A stretch of DNA of 64,000 nucleotides from Marisediminitalea lipolytica. GTDB lineage: Bacteria > Pseudomonadota > Gammaproteobacteria > Enterobacterales > Alteromonadaceae. Of the stretch, positions 1-8,162 are shown one piece after another (positions within the stretch are counted from its first letter, which is position 1; each line of letters starts with the position of its first letter). Both the position numbers and the translations under genes were made by a program. The notes beneath the pieces were generated by a model. The model saw nothing but the letters and a program-made list of their open reading frames with translations, was not told where the DNA came from and made no database searches. Location of the stretch: NCBI RefSeq assembly GCF_001758465.1, contig NZ_MJIC01000015.1, forward strand, positions 558,001 through 622,000. Direction: 5' to 3'.

Positions 1-1
1 T

Positions 2-127
2 GCTTTGTCTGTTATGTATGCCACCGCCGCGGGTAAGGCGGAAGACGCCCGGTTGAGTCAGCATTGGCTGAGTTTATCTGCGGCGCAGGGCTATAAGCCT
101 GCCGTTGCTCAGCTTGAGAATAATTAA
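2..127 (+). CDS. C-terminal end of a Sel1-like repeat protein (partial)
   Basis: An open frame entering from the left edge reads about 41 residues and stops at TAA 125-127. The tail, with AAGKAEDARLSQHWLSL followed by SAAQGYKPAVAQLENN, has the small/aromatic spacing of a Sel1 (TPR-like) repeat: Gly-x-Gly-like turn, W-L, A-A-x-G-x-x-x-A. The same pattern ends the Sel1 protein at 29562-30056. Sel1 proteins are usually secreted or periplasmic scaffolds. The start lies outside the window, so length, signal peptide and repeat number cannot be judged. The call rests on the pattern only. Confidence 0.5.
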   Translation, partial: ALSVMYATAAGKAEDARLSQHWLSLSAAQGYKPAVAQLENN

Positions 128-203
128 AGTGTTCCGGGTTGTGGAAAAAATAACCAGAAACAGATAACTTAAGAAGGTAGCTAACAGTAAAGGATGACAC
201 AGT

Positions 204-566
204 ATGCACAGGGGATTCAGCCTTAAACTGTTTAAGGTGGTTTTAGTTGTGACTAGCGGGGGATTGTTAAAGTCTGCATGGGCAGAAACGTTTTACTGCT
301 CGGCGCTGGCGATTGAAGGTGACACATACTACTTCTCCCCGGTATTTGAAGGTAACAGCGAGAACCTTGAATGTTACACCAATGCGTTAGATGAGCATCT
401 GGAAGGAAAAGGTGATTACTCCTTTAGCCCTTCGTGTATGTTTGAAGACGAAAAAGCCATGCTGGTTGATTACTATCAAGCGGATATTGCCGACAGTAAA
501 GCAATCTTTGGCAAGGTTCGAATCCTCAACTGGCTGCCGTCCTGCGCGGATAACAGTAGCCTGTAA
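204..566 (+). CDS. Small secreted hypothetical protein
   Basis: A 120-residue protein I do not recognise. Residues 1-27 look like a Sec signal peptide: a Lys-containing n-region, a hydrophobic VVLVVTSGGLL core and an SAWA cleavage site before ETFYC. The mature part is acidic, rich in Tyr, Phe and Ser, and has four Cys (in FYCSA, LECYT, PSCMF and PSCAD), enough for two disulfides, which fits a periplasmic or exported protein. An AAGGA Shine-Dalgarno sequence lies about 9 bases before the ATG. It follows the Sel1 gene fragment and converges on the glycosyltransferase gene. No function can be assigned. Confidence 0.6.
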   Translation: MHRGFSLKLFKVVLVVTSGGLLKSAWAETFYCSALAIEGDTYYFSPVFEGNSENLECYTNALDEHLEGKGDYSFSPSCMFEDEKAMLVDYYQADIADSKAIFGKVRILNWLPSCADNSSL

Positions 567-582
567 AAGCCGTTAACAACCT

Positions 583-1341
583 TTACGGTTGTAATTCCAA
601 CTTATCCACATCGCCGGATTTACTGAATTTACGGATCCGCCACAGTTGCCAACGGTAGCGAATGTTGCGCCAGAATGTGGTGCCGCTTTTACGGGTACCG
701 CCGCCAATTTTGTCAATTTCACTATCAAACTCCTTGTTAGCTGAGAGCCGGTAAGGTTGGGTGGCGAACACGCTAAGGTTGAGCTCAGGGTAAAACTGCA
801 AATCAACATCTACCGGTCGGAAAAAGCGGCGTCGGCTAAGCAGTTTTTTCGCGCCACTCAGGGTGATCGCATAGCCAGTGGTGCAATTTGGGACTTTGGC
901 AAAGTTAACCAGCGAATAGCCATCACCTAAATCAAAACGTTCATCGCCTTCACAACCCCGGCGGGCCGCCAGTTTTATCATATCCCAGTGCTTAACCTGT
1001 GCGATTTTACTGATAACTTCGCCAAATTTAGGATCGATAATAATGTCGTCCTCAATGATTACGGCGACTTCAATTTGCTCATCGACCATCCGTTGCCATA
1101 GCGTTCGATGGCTAAGATAACAGCCGATTTCTCCCCGTGAGATAGGCCGCCTGAAAAAGGCTTTGTTAGCCTGCTCATCATAGCAGGCCGCTATTTCTTC
1201 TTCACTGAGCGCTTTACCGTTGACGGCACTAAAACGCTCGGCAGTCAGCCCTGCGCGTTGGAGCTGTTCGGTGGCCGAAACCAGTCTGTCGGCGCATTTG
1301 TCGAGGTTTATCAGCCAGATTGGCGGTAATTCACAAGTCAT
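583..1341 (-). CDS. Glycosyltransferase family 25 (LPS biosynthesis type)
   Basis: A 252-residue protein with the GT25 layout. It has an N-terminal PPIWLINLDKCADRL (the I-N-L-x-x-x-x-R-x motif) and RFSAVNGKAL. Around residues 65-100 come RGEIGCYLSHRTLWQRM and VAVIIEDDIII, the acidic cluster used to hold the metal/sugar nucleotide. A later NCTGYAITLSGAKKLL segment is also typical of the family. GT25 enzymes add galactose or glucose to lipooligosaccharide, or glycosylate surface structures, at the inner membrane. No other LPS gene is adjacent, so acceptor and sugar are unknown. The family call is secure; the specific role is not. Confidence 0.85.
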   Translation of the reverse strand: MTCELPPIWLINLDKCADRLVSATEQLQRAGLTAERFSAVNGKALSEEEIAACYDEQANKAFFRRPISRGEIGCYLSHRTLWQRMVDEQIEVAVIIEDDIIIDPKFGEVISKIAQVKHWDMIKLAARRGCEGDERFDLGDGYSLVNFAKVPNCTTGYAITLSGAKKLLSRRRFFRPVDVDLQFYPELNLSVFATQPYRLSANKEFDSEIDKIGGGTRKSGTTFWRNIRYRWQLWRIRKFSKSGDVDKLELQP

Positions 1342-1475
1342 GTTTTTTTCTTAACGTTTTTAATACAAAAAGTGTAACCTAAAAACGTATCGAAATAAAA
1401 ACTGACTGCAAGGCAGGGGGTTAACCGCAATTTCAGCTGGAACAGCCAGGGGGCAAATTTATCCACAAGCCGCAA

Positions 1476-1513
1476 CAAAAAGCCGACCAAATCACTAATT
1501 AAGTGGTCGGCTT
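1476..1513 (-). terminator. Rho-independent terminator of the 1559-4134 operon
   Basis: Perfect 10-bp stem AAGCCGACCA (1480-1489) / TGGTCGGCTT (1504-1513). On the minus strand it is followed by a T run, seen as AAAAA at about 1477-1481 on the plus strand. It lies 46 bases past the stop of the reductase gene. Confidence 0.8.
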
Positions 1514-1558
1514 GTGAGTTTACTCAAACGAAATGTAATGGTGGGGCAAAACCTGTTA

Positions 1559-2563
1559 TCAGGCGATTTTTACCAGCACCTTACCAAAGTTATCACCGGA
1601 AAGCAGATCAACAAATCCCTGGCCGGCGTTGGCAAGTCCTTCTACTACCTGTTCGCGGATCTTAATTTTTCCTTCACCAACCAGCGATGCACAGGCTTCA
1701 ATAAATTCCGCCCGGCGAGGCTCAAAGTCATATACCACCAAACCGAACACCGTGGCGCGGGATTTAATGATATATACCGGCGATGGCCCCGGGGGCGGAG
1801 TGCTGGTGGTGCGGTTGTAGTCGGCTGCCAGACCACACAGGATCATACGCGCACCTACCGCCAAACGCTGACTGCACAGCTCTAAAATATCACCGCCAAT
1901 TAAGTCGAAATAAATATTAATGCCATCAGGGCAATGGGTATCCAGCGCCGTGGCAAGGTCTTCCTTGTGTCGGTCTATGCACACATCGGCACCGAGTTCG
2001 TTAACGGCAAAATCGCACTTGTGCTGACCGCCGGCAATGGCGACTACGCGGCAACCGTGCTGCTTAGCCAGTTGAACCACCATCGAACCCACGGCACCCG
2101 TTGCAGCAGCAACTACAACAGTATCGCCCGCTTTAGGCTGTGCCTGCCAGATTAAGCCTGCGTAAGCGGTTAAGCCCGGCATACCTAAAATAGACAGCAA
2201 ATAAGGCGAGTGCTCTACGTTATCCGGCACTTTGGTCAGCGCCGCTGCAGGCAATGCAGCATAGGCTTGCCAGCCACCAAAACAGCGTACTTTGTCGCCC
2301 GCTTTAAAATCGGCTGAATTGGACTCTACCACCTCGGCAATGGTCTCGCCTTTCATGGTGTCGCCGGGCAGCACTGCACCAGAAATATGGCGCGCACTGA
2401 TTTGGCTGCGCATGTAAGGGTCCAGCGACAGCCAAAGGTTTTTCACCAGCACCTCGCCTTCCCCAATGGCTGGCAGATCGGCTGGTACGGCTTCAAACTG
2501 GTCGGCAGTTGGCATGCCTACCGGCGTTTCTTTAAGGATAACTTTAGTGTTGTTTAACGCCAT
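1559..2563 (-). CDS. NADPH-dependent medium-chain alkenal/enone reductase (CurA/PTGR-like)
   Basis: A 334-residue zinc-independent medium-chain dehydrogenase/reductase. LSLDPYMRSQ near residue 50 is the hallmark of the prostaglandin reductase/CurA subfamily. The Rossmann nucleotide site is AATGAVGSMVVQLAKQHG (about 152-170), followed by VVAIAGG. Members reduce the C=C bond of alpha,beta-unsaturated aldehydes and ketones with NADPH. Its ATG overlaps the stop of the upstream FAD-oxidase gene (TAATG at 2561-2565), so the two are translationally coupled and probably act on successive intermediates. A terminator follows. A second MDR gene lies at 6153. The substrate is not evident. Confidence 0.85.
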   Translation of the reverse strand: MALNNTKVILKETPVGMPTADQFEAVPADLPAIGEGEVLVKNLWLSLDPYMRSQISARHISGAVLPGDTMKGETIAEVVESNSADFKAGDKVRCFGGWQAYAALPAAALTKVPDNVEHSPYLLSILGMPGLTAYAGLIWQAQPKAGDTVVVAAATGAVGSMVVQLAKQHGCRVVAIAGGQHKCDFAVNELGADVCIDRHKEDLATALDTHCPDGINIYFDLIGGDILELCSQRLAVGARMILCGLAADYNRTTSTPPPGPSPVYIIKSRATVFGLVVYDFEPRRAEFIEACASLVGEGKIKIREQVVEGLANAGQGFVDLLSGDNFGKVLVKIA

Positions 2564-4134
2564 TATTTTGCCTCCAGGCCAAGGGTGCCAGGGTTAAGCA
2601 GACCTTTCGGATCCACTTGTTGTTTAATGGCCTCAACCAGTCTTAATGCTTCTGGTTTTACCTGCTCATGATACGGGTACGACTTACCCAACTGCATGTG
2701 CATGGTGCCAAAGCGGGTAAAGATCTCGATAAGCCCCTTACGCAGTTCATACACTTTAGCGGTGGCGTCCGGGTTAGGATCGTGCTCTTTGAGTTTGCTC
2801 AGATGCTCTTTTTCTACCGCATGTTTGTGCAGTTCGTTAAGGGCTTCCGGCCAGAAGAATACCGGCTCGATAACTGTAACGCTGTTACCAATGGTGGCAA
2901 ACAGGTAGCCGCAGCCAATCTCGTACTTTTCGATATCCTCGGCGTGCTGTTCGTACAGTTCGCCAATGGCTTTAAATACATCACGAACTTTAGAATGCGG
3001 CGCTACACAGTGCACGGGTAACCAACGCTCTGCTTCCGGGCCAATCATGGAGTTGACCGGGCCAAACGGATTGGCGCGCATAATGGTTGGAATACTGTTT
3101 TCAATTTCGCGCAGGCCATGTTCTTTGGCCAGTTCGCGAATGGCTTTTTCTTTGATAGCTGCCAGTTCGTCGTAGCGTTCTTCAACCAGGGTATGAATAG
3201 AAAACTTCACGTCTTTCATATAACCACGGCCAGCCAGTGCCACTTTTGCGCCGGCTTTAAGAGCTTTACCAAAACCACCGGCAGCCTTCATTACGCCACC
3301 AAGGGCTTTAAAATCTTTCGCCAGACTTTCACGCTTTAAGCGCTGCCCTTGCAGGAAGGGGTCAAAACCACAGACTTCGGTAGCCAGTTGCTGACGCGAC
3401 ACTTCGCTGGCAAAGGCGAGTAGTTGATCGCCGGTTTCAGCAGCAAAGGATAAACCACGACGAGCCGGGGTTTGTGGAATAAGTTTTAAGGTAACGGTGG
3501 CTTTAAAGCCTAACGCGCCGCAGTCACCCACGAATAAGCCGGTTAAATCCGGGCCAAAATGGCGATACCACGGAGTACCGTTTTTATGCGCGGCACTACC
3601 GGTGTCCAGCACGCTGCCGTCGGCCAGTACTATCGACATAGACACCACAGAGTCCGCCGATGGGCCGTAAAGCGCTGAACCCCAGAATATACAGTTTTGC
3701 GACAGGCCACCGCCTACCGTGGCATACACGCCGGATAAGGTGCCCCAGAACGGTGTACGGAATCCTGTGTCTTTTAATGCGTTGTGCAGATCCTGCCAGG
3801 TACAACCGGCTTGCACGGTGACAAACATATCGTCGGTGTTTATTTCGACCACTTTGTTCATCATTGAGGTGTCCAGCAGTATGCTGTTTTCGTATTTAGG
3901 CACGTAACCTGAGGTATAAGACATACCACCACCACGAGGTACCACCGGAATATCTGCATCAACAGCCGCTTTCACCACGGCAGCAAGCTGCTCTGTTGAC
4001 GTTGGACGAACAACGGCAAGGGCAGCCGGTCCGCGGGTAAATACATCGGTAACATAGAGTTGGCGGCTCAATTCATCAGTGAGCAGGTTATCTTCACCAA
4101 CGATGGCTTTGAGGTTCTGAATAATATCAGACAT
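2563..4134 (-). CDS. FAD-linked oxidase/dehydrogenase (GlcD/VAO family)
   Basis: A 523-residue flavoprotein with an N-terminal FAD_binding_4 (PCMH-type) domain. Motifs include VPRGGGMSYTSGYVP near residue 65, a long GTLSGVYATVGGGLSQN stretch near 130-150, and DLTGLFVGDCGALGFKATV around 200. The C-terminal FAD-oxidase domain ends in QQVDPKGLLNPGTLGLE, the usual tail of the D-lactate/glycolate dehydrogenase and 4-cresol/vanillyl-alcohol oxidase group. These enzymes oxidise hydroxy acids or para-alkylphenols. It is first in a two-gene operon with the reductase, behind the palindromic motif at 4213. Substrate unknown. Confidence 0.85.
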   Translation of the reverse strand: MSDIIQNLKAIVGEDNLLTDELSRQLYVTDVFTRGPAALAVVRPTSTEQLAAVVKAAVDADIPVVPRGGGMSYTSGYVPKYENSILLDTSMMNKVVEINTDDMFVTVQAGCTWQDLHNALKDTGFRTPFWGTLSGVYATVGGGLSQNCIFWGSALYGPSADSVVSMSIVLADGSVLDTGSAAHKNGTPWYRHFGPDLTGLFVGDCGALGFKATVTLKLIPQTPARRGLSFAAETGDQLLAFASEVSRQQLATEVCGFDPFLQGQRLKRESLAKDFKALGGVMKAAGGFGKALKAGAKVALAGRGYMKDVKFSIHTLVEERYDELAAIKEKAIRELAKEHGLREIENSIPTIMRANPFGPVNSMIGPEAERWLPVHCVAPHSKVRDVFKAIGELYEQHAEDIEKYEIGCGYLFATIGNSVTVIEPVFFWPEALNELHKHAVEKEHLSKLKEHDPNPDATAKVYELRKGLIEIFTRFGTMHMQLGKSYPYHEQVKPEALRLVEAIKQQVDPKGLLNPGTLGLEAK

Positions 4135-4212
4135 GGTGTAAACTCCTTGGAAAACGCACCATTGAAAGCCAACCTGAGGTTGGGTTCTGGACGATCGGCG
4201 GAATGCCTAAAG

Positions 4213-4232
4213 TATAATGACCTAACATTATA
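4213..4232. promoter_or_regulatory. Palindromic operator candidate, site A
   Basis: Perfect inverted repeat TATAATG-ACCTAA-CATTATA in the 290-bp divergent gap between the FAD-oxidase operon (starts 4134) and the hydrolase gene (starts 4425). It is the most symmetric of a set of similar 20-bp dyads found before most operons here. One arm also matches a sigma-70 -10 hexamer, so overlap with a promoter is possible. Confidence 0.6.
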
Positions 4233-4424
4233 ACAAATGTTGTTTAAGATCCAGCTTCTAATCCTGCTGAGATAATTTCAATATGGGTATGACAATTATC
4301 AAAGAAGTCCCTTTCAGGCAGCTCTACCATCGTTGATTATGCGCCAGAGCTGTTCATTACAGAAGGTTATCTGGCATAACCACGCTGGGTTTTATCCTGG
4401 CATCGTTACAAAATGGAAGTCATC

Positions 4425-5222
4425 ATGCGTAAGTGTTATCTGGATTTGCCTGAAGGGCAGTTACATTATCGAATTGCGGGCACCGGCAAACCGTTGTTTT
4501 TATTGCATCAGTCGCCCATGAGCGGAGTAGAGTGGGATGACATCATTCCACTGCTAAGCGATACCTTTACCGTGGTTGCGCCGGATATGGCTGGCCATGG
4601 CCAGTCTTACGAGCCAGAATCCATGAGCATGGATGTGATCACCGATGCCACGGTTAAACTGATTGATGCTCTGGGCTTTGATAAAGTGTTTCTGGCCGGT
4701 AACCATTCTGGTGGTGCGCTGGCGTCGTCTGTTGCAACCAAGTACCCGGAGCGGGTAGAAAAGCTGGTTATTTCCTGCGAGATGCTGATCACCAAAGCGC
4801 AAATCGAAGGTTTTCTTACTGCCATTAAAAGCAAACCGCTTTCCCGGGATATCCCCATGGATACCGAAGGTAAGTTTATTGCCGAAGCCTGGTTACGTTA
4901 TGCTGCGCTGGCACCCACTGCGCCACTGGAAGTGCGTTACAAGCCCTTCATTAATGGCCAGTTAGCCCGATTACGTAAATATGATATTCACGAAATGATC
5001 ATGAACTGGATGGCATCGGAGCAATGGCCGGAACAAATTGGCTGCCCCACGCTGGTGTTCAGCGCTGAACACGATTTATTCTACAGCGAAGAACTGCTTG
5101 CTACCGGCCCAGAGCGGATTAAGGATTGCCAGACTGCGGTGGTAACTGACGGTGGTGCCATGTGCACTTTTGAGCAGCCTGCGCAGGTTGCCAGGATTCT
5201 GCGCGACTTTTTCAGCGCCTGA
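4425..5222 (+). CDS. Alpha/beta hydrolase lacking the usual catalytic His
   Basis: About 265 residues. The start at 4425 (MRKCYLDL) is preferred over the in-frame ATG at 4413 because GGAAG sits 7 bases ahead of it. Fold motifs, counted from 4413: LLHQSP oxyanion strand (30-35), PDMAGHGQS (58-65), nucleophile elbow AGNHSGG with Ser99, and the acid in SAEHDLF (Asp221). The final motif reads DGGAMCTFEQP, so the position normally holding the catalytic His is Ala249. The protein may therefore be a non-hydrolytic member or use another base. It is divergent from the FAD oxidase across site A and is followed by its own terminator, with the membrane-protein gene next. Confidence 0.8.
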   Translation: MRKCYLDLPEGQLHYRIAGTGKPLFLLHQSPMSGVEWDDIIPLLSDTFTVVAPDMAGHGQSYEPESMSMDVITDATVKLIDALGFDKVFLAGNHSGGALASSVATKYPERVEKLVISCEMLITKAQIEGFLTAIKSKPLSRDIPMDTEGKFIAEAWLRYAALAPTAPLEVRYKPFINGQLARLRKYDIHEMIMNWMASEQWPEQIGCPTLVFSAEHDLFYSEELLATGPERIKDCQTAVVTDGGAMCTFEQPAQVARILRDFFSA

Positions 5223-5243
5223 TTGTAAGCATTAATCACTGCC

Positions 5244-5270
5244 AAAGCCCGCTATCTGTGCGGGCTTTTT
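5244..5270 (+). terminator. Rho-independent terminator after the hydrolase gene
   Basis: Perfect 9-bp stem AAAGCCCGC (5244-5252) / GCGGGCTTT with a 7-base loop and a run of T, 20 bases past the hydrolase stop. Confidence 0.85.
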
Positions 5271-5379
5271 ACTTTCAGCCAAACAAAAGTCGCGATCCTT
5301 TGATTTTTGTTAAGGAGCGGCAAACGCCGAAAACTTACTCTGGTTGCATCTTCTATAAACAATAATAGTGAATCAGCAA

Positions 5380-6060
5380 ATGGGAATTACTGAACTTGCC
5401 GTTTTAAAATGGGTACACATCCTCGCTATGGTCTACTGGTTAGGTGGCGAATGGGGTGTTTTTCAAACCTCGTACAACATTGTAAATCGAAAGCTGCCGA
5501 TGGCAGAGCGACGCCGCCACATGGAAACGGCTTATCGCATTGATATTCTTGCTCGTAGCGGTATTTTGTTACTGTTCCCGCTGGGTTTTCACATGGGCTA
5601 CTTCTGGGGTGTTCAGCCTTTCGGTGGTATCGCGCTGACCATTAGCTGGGTGTTCTTTATTGCCTGGTTAATCCTGTGCTGGTCTGCGTTTATTTATCGC
5701 GAAACCGATCGCGGTATTATGCTGACTAAGATTGATGAGCGTATTCGTTTTGTGTTTATTCCGCTTATCCTGATTTGTGCTATCAGCTCACTGCTCGGAC
5801 ACGGCCCGTTTAACGCTGAAGTCGGCCAAAAATGGTTCTCAGTTAAAGTATTACTGTTCTCTTTCATGCTGATGATTGGCCTGCACCTGCGCTTTGTTAT
5901 GCGTGAGTGGACCGAGATGTTCCGCATTCTGGCCCAGGGCGAAAACGACGAAGTCGAAACCCGCTTAGAAAAGTCTATCCGTATTTCGCGCTACATGGCT
6001 TATGTGTACTGGATTGGCATTTCAAGTGTAGCCTTTATTGGTGCAACCAAACCCTTCTAA
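5380..6060 (+). CDS. Polytopic membrane protein, paralogue of 13788-14450
   Basis: About 226 residues with roughly five to six hydrophobic segments. The N-terminal motif LKWVHILAMVYWLGGEWGVF recurs in the 13788-14450 protein as KYLHLLCLVYWLGGDLGTF. A conserved Lys-x-x-His and WLGG-(D/E)-x-G recall the CopD/DUF2269-like group, in which such His residues may bind metal or heme; the match is by pattern only. The ATG at 5380 matches the paralogue's N-terminus better than the GTG at 5368; neither has a clear ribosome binding site. Both paralogues sit next to an alpha/beta hydrolase gene, which suggests a linked function. Function unknown. Confidence 0.7.
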   Translation: MGITELAVLKWVHILAMVYWLGGEWGVFQTSYNIVNRKLPMAERRRHMETAYRIDILARSGILLLFPLGFHMGYFWGVQPFGGIALTISWVFFIAWLILCWSAFIYRETDRGIMLTKIDERIRFVFIPLILICAISSLLGHGPFNAEVGQKWFSVKVLLFSFMLMIGLHLRFVMREWTEMFRILAQGENDEVETRLEKSIRISRYMAYVYWIGISSVAFIGATKPF

Positions 6061-6073
6061 CCGTGCCCGGATT

Positions 6074-6122
6074 GAAGCAGAGCTAGTCCAACCTTGCTCT
6101 GCTTCTGTTTCTACATTTTTTA
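6074..6122 (+). terminator. Probable terminator after the membrane-protein gene
   Basis: Perfect 10-bp stem GAAGCAGAGC (6074-6083) / GCTCTGCTTC (6096-6105) followed by an interrupted T-rich tract ending in six T. Confidence 0.7.
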
Positions 6123-6152
6123 TCCCGCTCTATTGTTTAACAGGTAACGCCA

Positions 6153-7163
6153 ATGCTGCCAGCACACTATTCCGCCATTCAGCTTCAGCGCTTTGCACAA
6201 ACCTTTCGTGAAGCCACTAATATAATTGAGTTGCCTCTTGCTCAGCCAGCGGCCGGGCAACTGGCAGTGCGTAATTTGTATTGTGGCGTGAATGGTATTT
6301 TTGATACCCAGATTGCCCGCGACGCGGTGGATTACGTTAAGTTAACCTTACCTATTCTGACCGGTGTGGAAGCACTGGGCGTAGTGGAAGCGGTAGGTGA
6401 AGGCGTTACTGATTTCGACCAGGGTGACGTGGTAGTGACTACCCGTTTTCCTTCCGGTTACCGTCAGTGGAACATCGGTGCAGCGAGCGATTTTTATAAA
6501 GTACCGGATGCTCGTCCTGAATGGCTGGTGTTGGCCTCCACCGGCGTATCAGCCTATGTAGCATTGCATCATATCGGCGAGATTAAACGGGGCGAGACTG
6601 TGGCAATTTCGGCTGCGGCGGGTGGGCTTGGTCATTTGTTGGTGCAGATTGCGAAGAACCTCGATTGCCATGTGATTGCTATTTGCGGCGGTGAAAAGAA
6701 AGGCGAGTTTGTAAAATCCCTGGGCGCCGATTGTATTATCGATTATCGCACGACCGATGTGTCTGAGTTCTTAAATGCGCATTACAAAGACAAACTCGAT
6801 ATTGCTTTTGATACCGTTAGTGGCCCTATTCACGACGCGTTTTTGGATAACCTGGCTCCGCATGGACGGTTAATAGTGGGTGGTGCCGCGGCGGATCTCG
6901 ATGGTAAGCCCGAAGTGGTCTCGCGCCCGCGCATTGCGAATAAGCTTTATTATAAGAGCGCCTCGGTACGCGGTTTTATGAACGGTTTACTCGCCGATAA
7001 ATGGCCGCCAGCGCGTGATGCGCTATTTGCTGACTTTATCGAAGGCAAGCTAAAAGTCTGTATCGACGAGCCGCAATTTACCGGCCTTGAAGGCGTGTAT
7101 GATGCGGTAGAACGGTTACTTTCCGGACAGTCCATGGGCAAAGTCCTGGCCGATTTACGCTAA
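6153..7163 (+). CDS. Medium-chain NADPH:quinone/enone oxidoreductase (PTGR3-like)
   Basis: A 336-residue MDR-family reductase. The N-terminal GroES-like domain has LYCGVNGIFDTQIARD and GVEALGVVEAVGEGV. The Rossmann domain has AISAAAGGLGHLLVQIAKNL near residue 150 and AICGG. No zinc-ligand Cys/His pattern is seen. The whole resembles the ZADH2/prostaglandin reductase 3 group, which reduces conjugated ketones with NADPH. Only 22 bases separate it from the VOC gene downstream, and the shared terminator at 8110 makes these two a likely operon. Its presence next to another enone reductase (1559) suggests several unsaturated carbonyl intermediates. Substrate not determined. Confidence 0.85.
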   Translation: MLPAHYSAIQLQRFAQTFREATNIIELPLAQPAAGQLAVRNLYCGVNGIFDTQIARDAVDYVKLTLPILTGVEALGVVEAVGEGVTDFDQGDVVVTTRFPSGYRQWNIGAASDFYKVPDARPEWLVLASTGVSAYVALHHIGEIKRGETVAISAAAGGLGHLLVQIAKNLDCHVIAICGGEKKGEFVKSLGADCIIDYRTTDVSEFLNAHYKDKLDIAFDTVSGPIHDAFLDNLAPHGRLIVGGAAADLDGKPEVVSRPRIANKLYYKSASVRGFMNGLLADKWPPARDALFADFIEGKLKVCIDEPQFTGLEGVYDAVERLLSGQSMGKVLADLR

Positions 7164-7185
7164 CAAATTTACAGGTTAAAACAGC

Positions 7186-8085
7186 ATGGCAGCACAGCAA
7201 GACAATATCACCTTAGGCCCCGTACTTTGTGGCACCCTGGTGTGTAACAATCTGGCAGAAATCGTGAGCGCTTATACCGAGTATCTGGGCGTGACCGTTT
7301 GTGAGGAAGGTCAGATAGATTCGCTAGTAGCCGATGCATGGGGCTTACCTGCACTGGCCCGTAAACCCTATGTACTTATGGCGAATCAATTTGGCGATCC
7401 CTGGGTTCGTTTTATTGAGCAGCCTGGCTGTGACATTAGTAAGCCTATCTCAACCCTTGGCTGGATGTCACTGGAAGTACTGGTAGATGACGTGTACGCC
7501 CTGGCCGAGAAGTTTAAGGACAGTCCGTTTACCATCATTGGCGACCCTAAGCCACTGGACGTAAGCGATGGCATCGAAGCCTTCCAGGCTACCGGCCCGG
7601 CTGGCGAAGTACTCTATTTAACCCGCGTATTACGCGAAGTGCCGCCTTTTGATTTGCCCATGCCGCGATGCGAAGTCGACCGTTTGTTTATCCCGGTACT
7701 GCTGGTGGCAGACCGGGATGAATCAATGGCGCTATATGCTCAGTTAAGTAACTCCAAACCACTGGCATTTGATACCAAGGTAACGGTAATTAACAATGCG
7801 CTGGGCCGCAACGTGGATGAACGTATGCCCATTGCCAGCATCCAGTTTAGCGAGCAAACATTTATCGAAATCGACGAAGTGAAGTCACTGCCCATGCGCC
7901 CTGTGACCTCCTGTGGATTACCCTCTGGTATTGCCATGGTGAGCTTTTTAGTGGATAGCCTCGAGGCGGTGGATTTGCCCGCGCTTGGCACCGTAATCCA
8001 AAGTGAAACAGCTTTGTACCAGGGTCGTAAGAGTGCACTTTACTTAGGCACCGCCGGCGAACTTATAGAGCTTATCGAACGCTAA
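7186..8085 (+). CDS. Two-domain VOC-superfamily protein
   Basis: A 299-residue protein with two glyoxalase/dioxygenase-like (VOC) modules, about residues 8-145 and 165-295. Signposts are LVCNNLAEIVSAYTEYLGV, then GPAGEVLYLTRV at the end of module 1, and FIPVLLVADRDESMALYAQ opening module 2. It is clearly related to the protein at 60840-61739, which shares DAW...P.LA.K.Y, GEPWLRIIE/GDPWVRFIE and GPAGEVLYL. VOC proteins use a metal centre for isomerase, lyase or extradiol dioxygenase chemistry, but the His/Glu ligands are not conserved in an obvious way. It is downstream of the MDR reductase. Reaction unknown. Confidence 0.75.
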   Translation: MAAQQDNITLGPVLCGTLVCNNLAEIVSAYTEYLGVTVCEEGQIDSLVADAWGLPALARKPYVLMANQFGDPWVRFIEQPGCDISKPISTLGWMSLEVLVDDVYALAEKFKDSPFTIIGDPKPLDVSDGIEAFQATGPAGEVLYLTRVLREVPPFDLPMPRCEVDRLFIPVLLVADRDESMALYAQLSNSKPLAFDTKVTVINNALGRNVDERMPIASIQFSEQTFIEIDEVKSLPMRPVTSCGLPSGIAMVSFLVDSLEAVDLPALGTVIQSETALYQGRKSALYLGTAGELIELIER

Positions 8086-8109
8086 TTGCTCTCATAATCA
8101 AGTTTACGC

Positions 8110-8150
8110 AAAGCCCCGGATGCGACCAGTCATACCGGGGCTTTTTTTTT
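8110..8150 (+). terminator. Strong rho-independent terminator after the VOC gene
   Basis: Perfect 10-bp stem AAAGCCCCGG (8110-8119) / CCGGGGCTTT (8135-8144) followed by a long T run. Confidence 0.9.
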
Positions 8151-8162
8151 AATTGTGATTTA

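Noticed and set aside
4211..4232. Site A as nothing more than a -10 promoter element
   Set aside because: TATAAT alone would explain one arm, but the perfect 7-bp mirror arm and the recurrence of the 7-6-7 layout elsewhere are not explained by promoters; overlap remains possible.
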